Source: Phallusia fumigata
Taxonomy: Eukaryota > Chordata > Ascidiacea > Phlebobranchia > Ascidiidae
Direction of reading: 5' to 3'
DNA: 24,150 bases
Assembly: GCA_008931825.1 (NCBI GenBank)
Contig: QXVZ01021738.1
Coordinates: forward strand, 1 to 24,150
How positions within the stretch are numbered: position 1 is the stretch's first letter; each line of letters begins with the position of its first letter. The notes beneath the pieces were generated by a model. It saw only the letters and a program-made list of their open reading frames with translations, ran no database searches and was not told the DNA's origin. The position numbers and the translations under genes are program-made. Shown here piece by piece: positions 21,501 through 24,150 of this stretch.

Positions 21501-23618
21501 CCTATGCATCAAGAATCATCATGAGACACCCAGTGCCCCAAGCACATTTGGAGGATCTAACCCAAATATATACAGCAACAGTAAAAACAAACCTCTTGTC
21601 CGCTTTTTGTCATGCAACACAGTCCCTGGCCGTCACTAAACCAAACACCGTTCAACACAGGCAACGAACAAATAAATTTTTCTTTTAAGGTGTTGGAATT
21701 TATGTAGTACAACGACTGGTGACTTGTAAGCAAGTACAATGTTCTCTGAAAAAACAAATACTTTTGTTTGCAGTAGCCAAATAACATTTGTGTGTTCTGG
21801 ACATCTATTGGTTATCTACTTTGCTTGCACAGTTTTTCAAAAAAGAGTAATACTGAATAACGAATCAATTATTGTTGAGGTTATTGCTACTTGTTTGCTT
21901 TTATGAGATTAAACTTTTCCAAAAATGACATGGTCACTAAATGGGTTGTGAGGGACAAACATATGTCTACACTTTTAGGTTTGTGTGAATGACACAATAA
22001 AGACCCATTTACCTGCCTTAATTGCAACGGTTTGTTGTAATGTATAATTGCATTGTATACATTTTTTTTCACAGTCGCTGGGAACCTCTAACCTAATCTG
22101 TGCCTATCAACACAAACGTTTAGGCTATTACTTACATCAGTATAAAAAAGTTGGGAAGGATCGTTGGAACTTGACTTTGAACAACCTTCCAAGTCAAATA
22201 TCGATCGTCGCTTGTATATTCGACCTTCGACAGTGGCATTGTAGCCTGTTCCTATTTTCAACAGCTGTCCATCCAACAGCAAGCAGTACAGGTAACAACT
22301 GTCACATTGTACAGACAGAAGGTGAATATCTGATTCCTCAACTGAAAAAGACACATAAATTATAACATGGGAATTTCATGCACAATATGGAATTTCAGTT
22401 CTTTCAAGTATTTGAATAAAGGTGAGTTTTTCGTTGAGTAATTGGGTTTAAGATATTCATGATTTTATGCTTGGCACAGACAAGGCCCAAAAGTGGGTGA
22501 ACTAATGTATTACAGCATTCTGTTCACATAACATTAGTTTTGAATGCTTTTAGCAGGTTAAACAGATGCAAAACATGAAGTGAATGTCCTTCTGACGATT
22601 TATGACATCTCTTTGGATATTTTGAGAATAAAAAAATTAGATTTAAAATTCTGGAAAAATATCACAATATTTTACGACATTCAAGCGTATTCCATGTTAT
22701 TATGCATCCCTAATCACATGTACAGTTTCAACCAAAAAGGTAAAGCTTGTGGCAAAATTTAAGCAGGTGTTTTTTCACCAAGGGGCTGGTTTTACAAAAA
22801 CAAATATTTAATTTGATGTTTAATGAACCTTTTTTCAATTTAACGGCAGATGGTAGTTAGTTTCACGTTATTTTTACCCAATTAATGTTTAATGCATAGC
22901 AAGGAAAAGTTGAGCAAGTAAAATCAATAGTTGGCAAACCATTGGTCACAAAAATTTATCTGTAAGATTCACCAGTTCTTATAAACTCTTACTTTCAATG
23001 TTCCATGTTTTAAGAACAGCGGTTTTGTTGATTCCAACTTTATATGGCAACGGTAAATGTTCTTTTTTGAGAACAGCGGCAATGACCATATGCTGCAACT
23101 CAACAAATGATGAAGGAATCTAAGAAAACAAATTTATTGATTATACGCCACAAAAATCTGTTTGAATTTAAGTTGCCATTGAGGTTCAATACGGTTCAGC
23201 AACTGAAGAGGCGTTAACAAAACATATCTCGGAAAAAGAATTATAATATTTACTTGGAGTTTTGTTTAATTCATGGGAAAAGAGGCAATGACCTTAGTTT
23301 AACAACTTTAAAAACCACTGTTTTTGGGTGAGGCTGCAGGCAATTAGGTTGTTTGCTATAGGACTATTTGAAAGGGCATTTGCAACACCTTTAAAATACA
23401 TGACATTAACTTTTCAAAAAAATTATTCCTCTTGACCATGAAATTGCATTAGTAGTTTGGTGGGTAAAAAAGGTATACCTTTATGAAAAGTGGAGATTTC
23501 TGATTAGAGCAATCTGCTATGAAGGAAGTGACCACTGCTAGAATCTTTCCAGTGTTTCCCCATGCAAAAACGAGGCTTAAAAGGCAAGATGAGGCCAGAG
23601 ATGGGATTGAACATGAAA
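379..23618 (-). CDS. MYCBP2: PHR-family E3 ubiquitin ligase (MYCBP2 / Highwire / RPM-1 orthologue), 41 exons, partial at both ends
   Basis: Family knowledge: PHR proteins are very large neuronal RING-type E3 ligases that work with the F-box protein FBXO45/FSN-1 and SKP1, control DLK signalling and NMNAT2 turnover, and shape axons and synapses. Seen here: 41 minus-strand exons, all GT-AG with matching phases, giving about 2129 codons without a stop. Domain order by window residue: N-terminal helical region 1-210; RCC1-like domain 215-775 with a Cys-rich module near 505-555; PHR1 near 976-1140; PHR2 near 1487-1645; acidic insertion near 1700; start of filamin-type domain near 2065. Order and spacing follow human MYCBP2 from roughly residue 265 to 2400. 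Start codon, promoter, RING and stop are outside the window. Introns where I see nothing beyond splice sites and AT-rich sequence: 591-994, 3820-4303, 4657-5159, 6281-6678, 7569-7928, 9679-10072, 10882-11299, 11517-11915, 13740-14072, 14590-15251, 15367-15770, 19692-20131, 21746-22135, 22342-22992, 23120-23478. Confidence 0.96.
995..1247 (-). CDS. MYCBP2: Exon 40: linker ahead of the filamin-type domain
   Basis: Acceptor AATGCTTTACAG, donor GTTAAG; 2 nt, 83 codons, 2 nt. It contains ASEALTGNLPINDGSKEKKF and DFVTATPDTSGGRLA, matching human ILEALEGNLPLQIQSNEQSF and DFIACVPGSSGGRLAR. Confidence 0.96.
1437..1498. repeat. GC-rich patch with hairpin inside intron
   Basis: A G- and C-rich patch (GGGGGTTCCAGGGGGCAAG, then TGGCCCC) in otherwise AT-rich intron, ending in an inverted repeat CTATGTG / CACATAG with a 5-nt loop. 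It is probably a fragment of a dispersed repeat; the family is not recognised. Confidence 0.4.
1694..1807 (-). CDS. MYCBP2: Exon 39
   Basis: Acceptor GTACCCAG, donor GTAAGATAC; 114 nt, phase 1 on both sides. It encodes GYEDMSFSNKSEELVNKLVN and AGLCAVNLMTVHDQL, aligning with human GYEFSPGPDEGVIQLEKELA and GGVCAAALMKKDLAL. Confidence 0.94.
2035..2058. repeat. Dinucleotide microsatellite (AT)n(GT)n
   Basis: Short run of alternating AT that changes to alternating GT within the intron between exons 39 and 38. Confidence 0.8.
2148..2246 (-). CDS. MYCBP2: Exon 38: FSLETASDY segment
   Basis: Acceptor GTCTCTATACAG, donor GTTAGT; 99 nt, phase 1 on both sides. It encodes GHEMIFSLETASDYTNSKDQ and LLFYGFHCTVT, matching human GNEALFSLETASDYVKDDKA and SFYGFKCFAIG. 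Confidence 0.97.
2352..2451 (-). CDS. MYCBP2: Exon 37: conserved WP-LP segment (complete copy)
   Basis: Acceptor TTGTTATCCAG, donor GTAAGATT; 33 codons plus 1 nt. It encodes VLQKMYQDKNWPQKALLLP, matching the position of human LKKFSGSSGWPTMVLVLPG. The acceptor and first 26 nt are repeated at 2687-2712 beside an N; this copy has the donor and is the functional one. Confidence 0.93.
2426..2685. repeat. Copy 1 of tandem duplication ending at the N
   Basis: About 260 bp repeated, with scattered differences (roughly 10%), at 2687-2948. The copy starts inside exon 37 and ends at the base just before the single N at 2686. The pattern fits an unmerged contig overlap. Confidence 0.9.
2687..2948. repeat. 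Copy 2 of tandem duplication starting at the N, with truncated exon 37 copy
   Basis: It starts at the base just after the N. Bases 2687-2712 repeat the first 26 nt of exon 37 with its acceptor, but the donor and the remaining exon are absent, so it cannot be a working exon as assembled. Confidence 0.9.
3023..3154 (-). CDS. MYCBP2: Exon 36: VSFPESVKWM segment
   Basis: Acceptor AATTTTGCAG, donor GTTACA; 44 codons, phase 0 on both sides. It encodes VSFPESVKWMVVQFSHKCQT and AQREDFLQLYLV, matching human VTFPECVRWMTIEFDPQCGT and AQSEDVLRLLIP. Confidence 0.96.
3270..3340 (+). repeat. tRNA-derived SINE remnant
   Basis: It contains TAGCACATGCGGTAGAG (like a tRNA A box) and GGTTTAAATCTC (like a B box, consensus GGTTCRANNCC) only about 10 nt apart, followed by a weakly structured tail. 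The missing anticodon-arm spacing argues against a working tRNA and for a decayed SINE head. Confidence 0.5.
3626..3819 (-). CDS. MYCBP2: Exon 35: region upstream of the VSFPE motif
   Basis: Acceptor TTTTCACCAG, donor GTAAAAC; 2 nt plus 64 codons. It contains AVEVTDLIRDLLPPLISVQQ, like human AVEVFGLVQQLLPSVAILNQ, and ends VESSHPYKLASVSQNK, like human IESEHPYKPACVMHYK. Confidence 0.95.
4304..4656 (-). CDS. MYCBP2: Exon 34: post-PHR2 region with acidic insertion
   Basis: Longest exon (353 nt; 1 nt, 117 codons, 1 nt). Acceptor GTTGTTTTAG, donor GTAAGTGATAG. It contains QRHALNILALVTESTVEVLN, matching the human SRALSVVSTVVRASKDLLHR segment, then an acidic stretch with LEVEARDEDQIVDADEDGKK that I do not see in human, then LVSYLLPQLFSDIG, matching human LFSMLLPLIIAYIG. 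Confidence 0.93.
5160..5338 (-). CDS. MYCBP2: Exon 33: end of PHR2
   Basis: Acceptor CAATTTTTGCAG, donor GTTTGT; 59 codons plus 2 nt. It encodes KNQVYAVCLHNFGERTFCGE and FFFSHCSQCSNGSSVSRGQF, aligning with human ENVKYAVRLRNYGSRTANGD and FTFSTCSLSSNGTNQTRGQI. Confidence 0.96.
5599..5730 (-). CDS. MYCBP2: Exon 32: PHR2 domain
   Basis: Acceptor TTTACTTCAG, donor GTAAGTATT; 44 codons, phase 0 on both sides. It contains RWETMDLVKGSYSAQD and ADHVTNIKLSKPITIL, matching human RWTSLELVKGTYTTDD and IAEIRLDKVVPL. Confidence 0.95.
5930..6100 (+). repeat. Dispersed repeat remnant with TGATGA...CGAAATGTCGG core
   Basis: The intron between exons 32 and 31 holds TGATGA (6006-6011) and CGAAATGTCGGT (6031-6042) followed by an A-rich tail and TGCCAGAAGAGCTGT, which resembles the end sequence of the small inverted-repeat family seen elsewhere in the window. 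Confidence 0.4.
6121..6280 (-). CDS. MYCBP2: Exon 31: PHR2 domain
   Basis: Acceptor GATTCACCAG, donor GTCAGA; 1 nt plus 53 codons. It contains RSWNTGNGSPDALSFSVDSD and VGFGVFGGGKEKHKYELEL, matching human PHR2 RSWNTGNGSPDAICFSVDKP and VGFSVYGGGGIHEYELEV. Confidence 0.97.
6679..6839 (-). CDS. MYCBP2: Exon 30: linker leading into PHR2
   Basis: Acceptor GATTTTTTCAG, donor GTACTT; 53 codons plus 2 nt. It encodes VKSACKFLITLTSDLAYKAC and a lysine-rich helix ending QFIHQAQ, which joins to RFEKVAYERSW of PHR2. Confidence 0.9.
6840..7404. other. Intron between exons 30 and 29, possible repeat remnants
   Basis: The stretch 7270-7370 is less AT-rich than the intron around it (CCCCCCTAGAAACAG, GTAGGAACCCCAGCAC), probably an old repeat. 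I could not assign a family, and no terminal repeats are visible. Confidence 0.35.
7405..7568 (-). CDS. MYCBP2: Exon 29: helical linker
   Basis: Acceptor CTAATTTTCAG, donor GTAAGTCAC; 2 nt plus 54 codons. The correct frame reads PGTAQTPLLTSAAGFYEVAN and continues into a leucine-rich helix. An open frame in another register overlaps it and is a shadow. Confidence 0.87.
7929..8094 (-). CDS. MYCBP2: Exon 28: helical linker
   Basis: Acceptor GCGATTACAG, donor GTAGGTG; 55 codons plus 1 nt. It contains RASRLLVAVLDALCQPSINL, matching human SSSRLLAAVMSALCHTSVKL. Confidence 0.94.
8387..8487. mobile_element. Short inverted-repeat element, copy A
   Basis: The right end reads CAAGCTCTCTGGCAG, the reverse complement of the left end of copies C and D (CTGCCAGAGAGCTTG). 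The left end is decayed. The inside has TGCATTTTAATGCA (hairpin) and GTTTC (GAAAC on the minus strand). Confidence 0.65.
8532..8632. mobile_element. Short inverted-repeat element, copy B (best preserved)
   Basis: 18-bp terminal inverted repeats at 8538-8555 and 8609-8626 match at 17 of 18 positions. Inside lie two hairpins: TGCAT / ATGCA (8559-8572) and GACAG / CTGTC (8581-8593). No coding capacity; a miniature non-autonomous element. Confidence 0.75.
8777..8937 (-). CDS. MYCBP2: Exon 27: helical linker
   Basis: Acceptor TTCCTTGTAG, donor GTATGTG; 2 nt plus 53 codons. It contains VTECHRIMLECMEMLHPSPP and QKWNYLYQAL, equivalent to human LQECHNTFTACFHSFYPTPA and LQWACLCDLL. Confidence 0.92.
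9157..9258 (-). CDS. MYCBP2: Exon 26: helical linker
   Basis: Acceptor CTTTTACAG, donor GTAAGTTGG; 102 nt, phase 1 on both sides. It encodes TQFISLIEAILTDGELDAAL. Modest conservation, but both phases and splice sites fit. Confidence 0.86.
9462..9678 (-). CDS. MYCBP2: Exon 25: helical linker after PHR1
   Basis: Acceptor ACTTTTTCAG, donor GTGAGTTAAG; 72 codons plus 1 nt. It contains LPYILEWSRTSLFMDV and TSCLRLLRVAITQSL, matching human LLSILHWSWTTLVLGV and GTCCLRLLRVYTCEI. Confidence 0.93.
10073..10262 (-). CDS. MYCBP2: Exon 24: end of PHR1
   Basis: Acceptor CTTCTTAG, donor GTGGGT; 1 nt plus 63 codons. It encodes RRSKRSNNGTDVSSGQIPEL followed by LYTLP, matching human SKKSNNGTDVNAGQIPQLLY, then a less conserved linker. 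Confidence 0.96.
10365..10446. mobile_element. Short inverted-repeat element, copy C
   Basis: It starts ACTGCAAGAGAGCTTGTATA, continues with the family interior ATTGCAAATGTTTTGACAAT and TCATCAG (10432-10438). The right terminal repeat is missing or decayed. Confidence 0.65.
10747..10881 (-). CDS. MYCBP2: Exon 23: PHR1 domain
   Basis: Acceptor TTTCTTTCAG, donor GTAAGTAG; 135 nt, phase 2 on both sides. It contains FDEPVLVSAGQWYTITAKIS and SGPSSDCGSHGKESVTT, matching human PHR1 FDEPVLLQAGWWYVAWARVS and GPSSDCGSHGQASITT. Confidence 0.97.
11300..11516 (-). CDS. MYCBP2: Exon 22: PHR1 domain
   Basis: Acceptor TTCTGACAG, donor GTTAGA; starts with 2 nt and ends with 2 nt. It encodes HGGGWGYSVHSTEAIRF and LLGGIGVFGGRGEYSV, nearly identical in pattern to human PHR1 (HGGGWGYSAHSVEAIRF, LLGGLGLFGGRGEYTA). 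PHR domains are beta-sandwich folds. Confidence 0.97.
11916..11976 (-). CDS. MYCBP2: Exon 21: short exon opening PHR1
   Basis: Acceptor TTCATCACAG, donor GTAGGT; 61 nt. It ends in EYNAVNRFK, which joins across the intron to SHGGGWGY, reproducing the human PHR1 start VVNRFESHGGGWGY. Its asymmetric phase (0 in, 1 out) means it cannot be skipped in frame. Confidence 0.9.
12131..12364 (-). CDS. MYCBP2: Exon 20: helical segment before PHR1
   Basis: Acceptor CTGTACAG, donor GTGTAA; 78 codons, phase 0 on both sides. It contains AGLNLLSCIDTLVTR, matching human AALHILGCLDTLAAM. The middle part is longer and less conserved than in human. The donor is weak, so the 3' edge is the least certain in this part. 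Confidence 0.85.
12500..12590. mobile_element. Short inverted-repeat element, copy D
   Basis: It starts AACTGCCAGAGAGCTTGTGA, followed by TTTTATTGCAAACATTTTAA and CAATCATTGATAGCTGTTGG, the same order as copies A-C. No clear right terminal repeat. Confidence 0.6.
12848..12938 (-). CDS. MYCBP2: Exon 19: segment before PHR1
   Basis: Acceptor GTATGAACAG, donor GTTTGTCAC; 1 nt plus 30 codons. It encodes CEQERSKMLPILLPE, equivalent to human MQSRCSILSPELALP. Short, but both phases fit. Confidence 0.87.
13197..13497. mobile_element. hAT-like non-autonomous remnant
   Basis: The left end CAGAGGTCAGCAACCACTGG has the usual form of hAT termini (CAGNGGTnnnCAACC). The right end GGCCCACCCCAACACCAG reads CTGGTGTTGGGGTGGGCC on the other strand. 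No transposase is encoded. The right boundary is uncertain. Confidence 0.5.
13609..13739 (-). CDS. MYCBP2: Exon 18: segment between RCC1-like and PHR1 domains
   Basis: Acceptor GTTGTTCAG, donor GTTTGTGCC; 43 codons plus 2 nt. It contains ELACVDPSHNIIW, matching human GVCLDPVYDVIWRF. Confidence 0.92.
14073..14171 (-). CDS. MYCBP2: Exon 17: post-RCC1 segment
   Basis: Acceptor TATATTTCAG, donor GTTATT; 33 codons, phase 0 on both sides. It encodes LQTSHIFADSSFVGISYLP, matching human VLATSEIFASKHIIGLVPAS in position. Confidence 0.88.
14271..14350. mobile_element. Short inverted-repeat element, copy E (decayed)
   Basis: GGCCAGAGAACGCC, CTGTAGTGAGCATATTTTAT and AGATGTTTTTACAATCG follow the order of the family, with many changes. 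Lowest-quality copy. Confidence 0.4.
14431..14589 (-). CDS. MYCBP2: Exon 16: end of RCC1-like domain
   Basis: Acceptor TGTGTGCAG, donor GTACGC; 53 codons, phase 0 on both sides. It begins KNQLGDKTP, completing the RCC1 blade, and contains ASWISASHTTTFVEYEE, matching human ATWIGASGDQTFLRIDE. Confidence 0.93.
15252..15366 (-). CDS. MYCBP2: Exon 15: RCC1-like repeat
   Basis: Acceptor TTGTTGCAG, donor GTAAGTTTC; 1 nt plus 38 codons. It encodes IAAGSHHSLFLSTTGVVYGC, aligning with human VTAGSNHTAVLLMDGQVFTF. Confidence 0.95.
15771..15877 (-). CDS. MYCBP2: Exon 14: RCC1-like repeat
   Basis: Acceptor TGTTTACAG, donor GTAAGACC; 35 codons plus 2 nt. It encodes VCGAHHTLVLLEDGMVYGFG and QNTHGHLGLGD, a textbook RCC1 repeat matching human VSCGFHHSVVLMENGDVYTF and GQHGQLGHGD. 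Confidence 0.96.
15988..16097 (-). CDS. MYCBP2: Exon 13: linker before the next RCC1 blade
   Basis: Acceptor CATCCCAG, donor GTAATA; 2 nt plus 36 codons, ending in phase 0. It encodes LTEASKMALLPLQQIRTDK and joins to the RCC1 blade of exon 14. Little conservation outside the family position. Confidence 0.84.
16150..16330. repeat. Low-complexity repeat patch
   Basis: A- and T-rich runs mixed with TTTTGGGGGTTC and TTTTGGGGCAG blocks and repeated CTCGATTTTC / CTCAATTTTC words. It looks like a decayed dispersed repeat with no terminal repeats; not assigned. Confidence 0.3.
16612..16749 (-). CDS. MYCBP2: Exon 12: basic linker inside the RCC1-like domain
   Basis: Acceptor TTCCGATCAG, donor GTACAA; 138 nt, phase 1 on both sides. 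It encodes FYRQKKKHKPAPSSR, a lysine-rich linker that corresponds in position and composition to the human basic linker. Sequence conservation is weak, so support is mainly phase and splice sites. Confidence 0.83.
16877..16977 (-). CDS. MYCBP2: Exon 11: second half of Cys-rich module
   Basis: Acceptor AATAAAG, donor GTTTGT; 1 nt, 33 codons, 1 nt. It encodes PCGCGAGPSGCAKCGCCKTC, matching human ICGCGSGESGCAVCGCCKAC. The true frame lacks an ATG, so simple ORF searches miss it; it is fixed by the phase of exon 10. Confidence 0.95.
17185..17204 (+). repeat. Solo hAT-type terminal repeat
   Basis: CCAGCGGTTCTAAACCTTTT matches the usual form of hAT ends (CAGCGGTTCTCAACC). I see no matching opposite end nearby, so it is either a solo end or a truncated element. 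Confidence 0.4.
17417..17618 (-). CDS. MYCBP2: Exon 10: first half of Cys-rich module in the RCC1-like domain
   Basis: Acceptor TTTAATGTAG, donor GTAAGTGG; ends in phase 2. After an acidic stretch it encodes HKWRKEVCMVCAVCCECTGY followed by GPGC, matching human HKWKLEQCMVCTVCGDCTGY. Cysteine spacing suggests a metal-binding fold (inference). Confidence 0.95.
17649..17890 (+). mobile_element. tRNA-derived SINE, 5' truncated
   Basis: GTGGGTTCTAATCCTATCTC carries a B box (GGTTCTAATCC). It is followed by CTTGAGCAAGAAACTTAAGC, like the central-domain motif of V-SINE-type elements (TTGAGCAAGGCACTTAA), and by a less AT-rich 3' part near 17820-17885. The A box is missing. A plus-strand open frame through it is not a gene. 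Confidence 0.65.
18427..18612 (-). CDS. MYCBP2: Exon 9: RCC1-like repeat
   Basis: Acceptor TCGTTTTAG, donor GTAAAC; 186 nt, phase 1 on both sides. It encodes VGLGKAHVVVLSNDGRIWT and AGVNNKGQCGR, aligning with human VAMGKAHTCVLMKNGEVWTF and GVNNKGQCGR. Confidence 0.96.
18860..19203. mobile_element. hAT-like non-autonomous element
   Basis: The left end AGAGATCGGTAAC and right end GTTATCAACCCC form imperfect inverted repeats. Inside are GCAGGCCACATCC and GGACAGGATTTGGCCCACTG, usual for decayed hAT elements. Flanks CCTAGATT and TCTAAATT may be a diverged target duplication. No transposase frame. Confidence 0.55.
19208..19478. mobile_element. Palindrome-rich inverted-repeat element
   Basis: Ends GGGGTTCCTC and GAGGGAACCCT are inverted. 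The inside holds repeated TTCCCGGGA / TTCCCAGGAA / CGGGAA words close to each end, so the two ends can pair over long stretches. It lies directly next to the hAT-like element. No coding capacity. Confidence 0.5.
19524..19691 (-). CDS. MYCBP2: Exon 8: RCC1-like repeat
   Basis: Acceptor TGCTTTCAG, donor GTGACTG; enters and leaves in phase 1 (168 nt). It begins with KSRRQPQAQKPK, close to human KSRRQSKPYKPK, and ends with SALVTKDGKLYLFGKDSTQA, an RCC1 blade. Confidence 0.95.
20132..20297 (-). CDS. MYCBP2: Exon 7: RCC1-like repeat
   Basis: Acceptor ATTTTCAG, donor GTATGTATGG; 55 codons plus 1 nt. It encodes ISHISVAPDGGHAILITDAG and VTFFVGTSRRGEDGEP, matching human HFSVGHDGSHALLVAEDGSI and ending at the conserved RGEDGE motif. 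Confidence 0.95.
20690..20722 (-). repeat. Solo hAT-type terminal repeat
   Basis: On the minus strand AACCTAGTGGTTCCAAACTT matches hAT-type ends. The partner end is not visible in the intron. Confidence 0.35.
20754..20863 (-). CDS. MYCBP2: Exon 6: RCC1-like repeat
   Basis: Acceptor TTGATGTAG, donor GTTAAT; 2 nt plus 36 codons. It encodes IVQICVGKDFSISRNSCGSV then FYAGKSELLGLGK, a typical RCC1 blade aligning with human GREFALMKTANGKIYYTGKY. Confidence 0.93.
21153..21297 (-). CDS. MYCBP2: Exon 5: entry to the RCC1-like domain
   Basis: Acceptor GTTTTTTAG, donor GTAAGTG; 48 codons plus 1 nt. It encodes a lysine-rich stretch, then LLTFGNPLGFSPFVENSS, leading into the first RCC1-type blade. Confidence 0.88.
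21593..21745 (-). CDS. MYCBP2: Exon 4: N-terminal region
   Basis: Acceptor TTTTTTCAG, donor GTTTGT; exactly 51 codons, phase 0 on both sides, so skipping would keep frame. It encodes a beta-rich segment including LNGVWFSDGQGLCCMTKSG. Confidence 0.9.
22136..22341 (-). CDS. MYCBP2: Exon 3: N-terminal region before the RCC1-like domain
   Basis: Acceptor TTTTTCAG, donor GTAAGTAA; 2 nt plus 68 codons. It encodes LLKIGTGYNATVEGRIY, matching human LYKIGSGYSGTVRGHIY, and ends in QLFYTD where human has YLLYRD. This is strong family evidence. Confidence 0.94.
22993..23119 (-). CDS. MYCBP2: Exon 2: N-terminal region
   Basis: Acceptor TTCTTAG, donor GTAAGA; 42 codons plus 1 nt. It encodes IPSSFVELQHMVIAAVLKK, equivalent to the human segment IPTILNSLQRSVQAVLVGK, followed by a tryptophan-containing segment. 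Confidence 0.9.
23479..23618 (-). CDS. MYCBP2: Exon 1 of window: N-terminal helical region
   Basis: Acceptor TTTCAG before 23618, donor GTATAC after 23479; starts with 2 nt of a split codon and ends in phase 0. It encodes SCLLSLVFAWGNTGKILAV, which matches the human stretch CLFSLVASWGETGRTLQAI. The preceding exon is not found in the window. Confidence 0.88.
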
Positions 23619-24150
23619 CTGAAACAACCAAAATAAATAACAAGTTAATTTAAACATTACAATCAAACTGGAGTTGAGGGGTAAAATCAAAACCAACCTT
23701 ATTTTGTATAAAATGTGAACTAAGGCTTATTGTGTGAAATCTGCTTTGTTTAAAAAACACCAAACACATTTCTAATTACGATGTTTTTTAAAAAGTTTTT
23801 GTTTCAGCCGAAACATCGTCAGTATCAGATAAAACAGTGCTGATAAAAAGGTTTTTAGGCAGACAAAATAGGCAGACAAAACCCAGAAGTTAAACAAAAT
23901 TAAAAAAAAAAAACGTTTACAATTCCATCACAGTATGCTACAGAGGTTTAGAAAAAAGAAAGGGGAAAAGGGGAATAAATGAAATGTTCTTTTGAATGAA
24001 ATTAATCAATGGTTAGATTTTAGGTGGATTAACACACTTATGCAGGATGGGTTATACCAATTTTTTTGAACACTATATGCAAAAAAATCAGGGCCAGCCA
24101 TCCAACTTTTCTGCGCAGCGAAGATGTCCTGATTGTTGTAGAGTTGAATT
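23619..24150. other. Right flank: intron before exon 1, no confirmed exon
   Basis: AT-rich with poly-A runs. It holds a hairpin plus CTGACGA / GAAAC words on the minus strand near 23795-23855. A minus-strand frame without a stop enters from the right edge (to 24007), but I cannot match it to the protein, and its phase is untestable without more sequence. Confidence 0.5.

Noticed and set aside
24007..24150. Minus-strand frame open from the right edge, possible upstream exon
   Set aside because: No match to the PHR N-terminal sequence expected before exon 1, no convincing donor, and alternative frames are equally open; left as unresolved intron.
1..24150. CRISPR arrays, operons, prokaryotic promoters
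   Set aside because: No regular direct repeats with spacers; the gene has spliceosomal introns, so the window is eukaryotic.

Overview
The window is a piece of an intron-rich, AT-rich animal nuclear genome. It contains one recognisable gene, on the minus strand and open at both ends: an orthologue of the giant PHR-family E3 ubiquitin ligase (human MYCBP2/PAM, fly Highwire, worm RPM-1). I could place 41 coding exons by hand. All 40 introns between them are GT-AG, every reading-frame phase joins correctly, and the exons add up to 6390 nt (about 2129 complete codons) with no stop or frameshift. The window starts inside the N-terminal region and ends at the start of the filamin-type domain. The first N-terminal residues lie beyond the right edge. 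The C-terminal half of the family protein (DOC domain and catalytic RING region) lies beyond the left edge.

Reading the gene 5' to 3' (right to left): N-terminal helical region (23618-21593); RCC1-like domain with a cysteine-rich module inside it (21297-14431); linker (14171-12131); first PHR domain (about 11976-10073); helical linker (9678-6679); second PHR domain (6280-5160); region with an acidic insertion (4656-3626); conserved region leading to the filamin-type domain (3154-379). Introns are short (about 105-910 nt). Compact introns, low GC and many small decayed repeats suggest an invertebrate deuterostome. A tunicate such as Ciona is my best guess, but this is not proven by the sequence.

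The introns carry the accessory content: a family of about 95-bp inverted-repeat elements with at least five copies, tRNA-derived SINE pieces, hAT-like remnants and a palindrome-rich element. Two results stand out. (1) A 260-bp tandem duplication sits exactly around a single N at 2686, which looks like two unmerged overlapping contig ends and leaves a false partial exon. (2) The small inverted-repeat elements can fold as a three-way junction with hammerhead-like core pieces on the strand that the gene transcribes. I see no second gene, no tRNA or rRNA gene, no CRISPR array and no promoter, and I do not claim a wholly new system.
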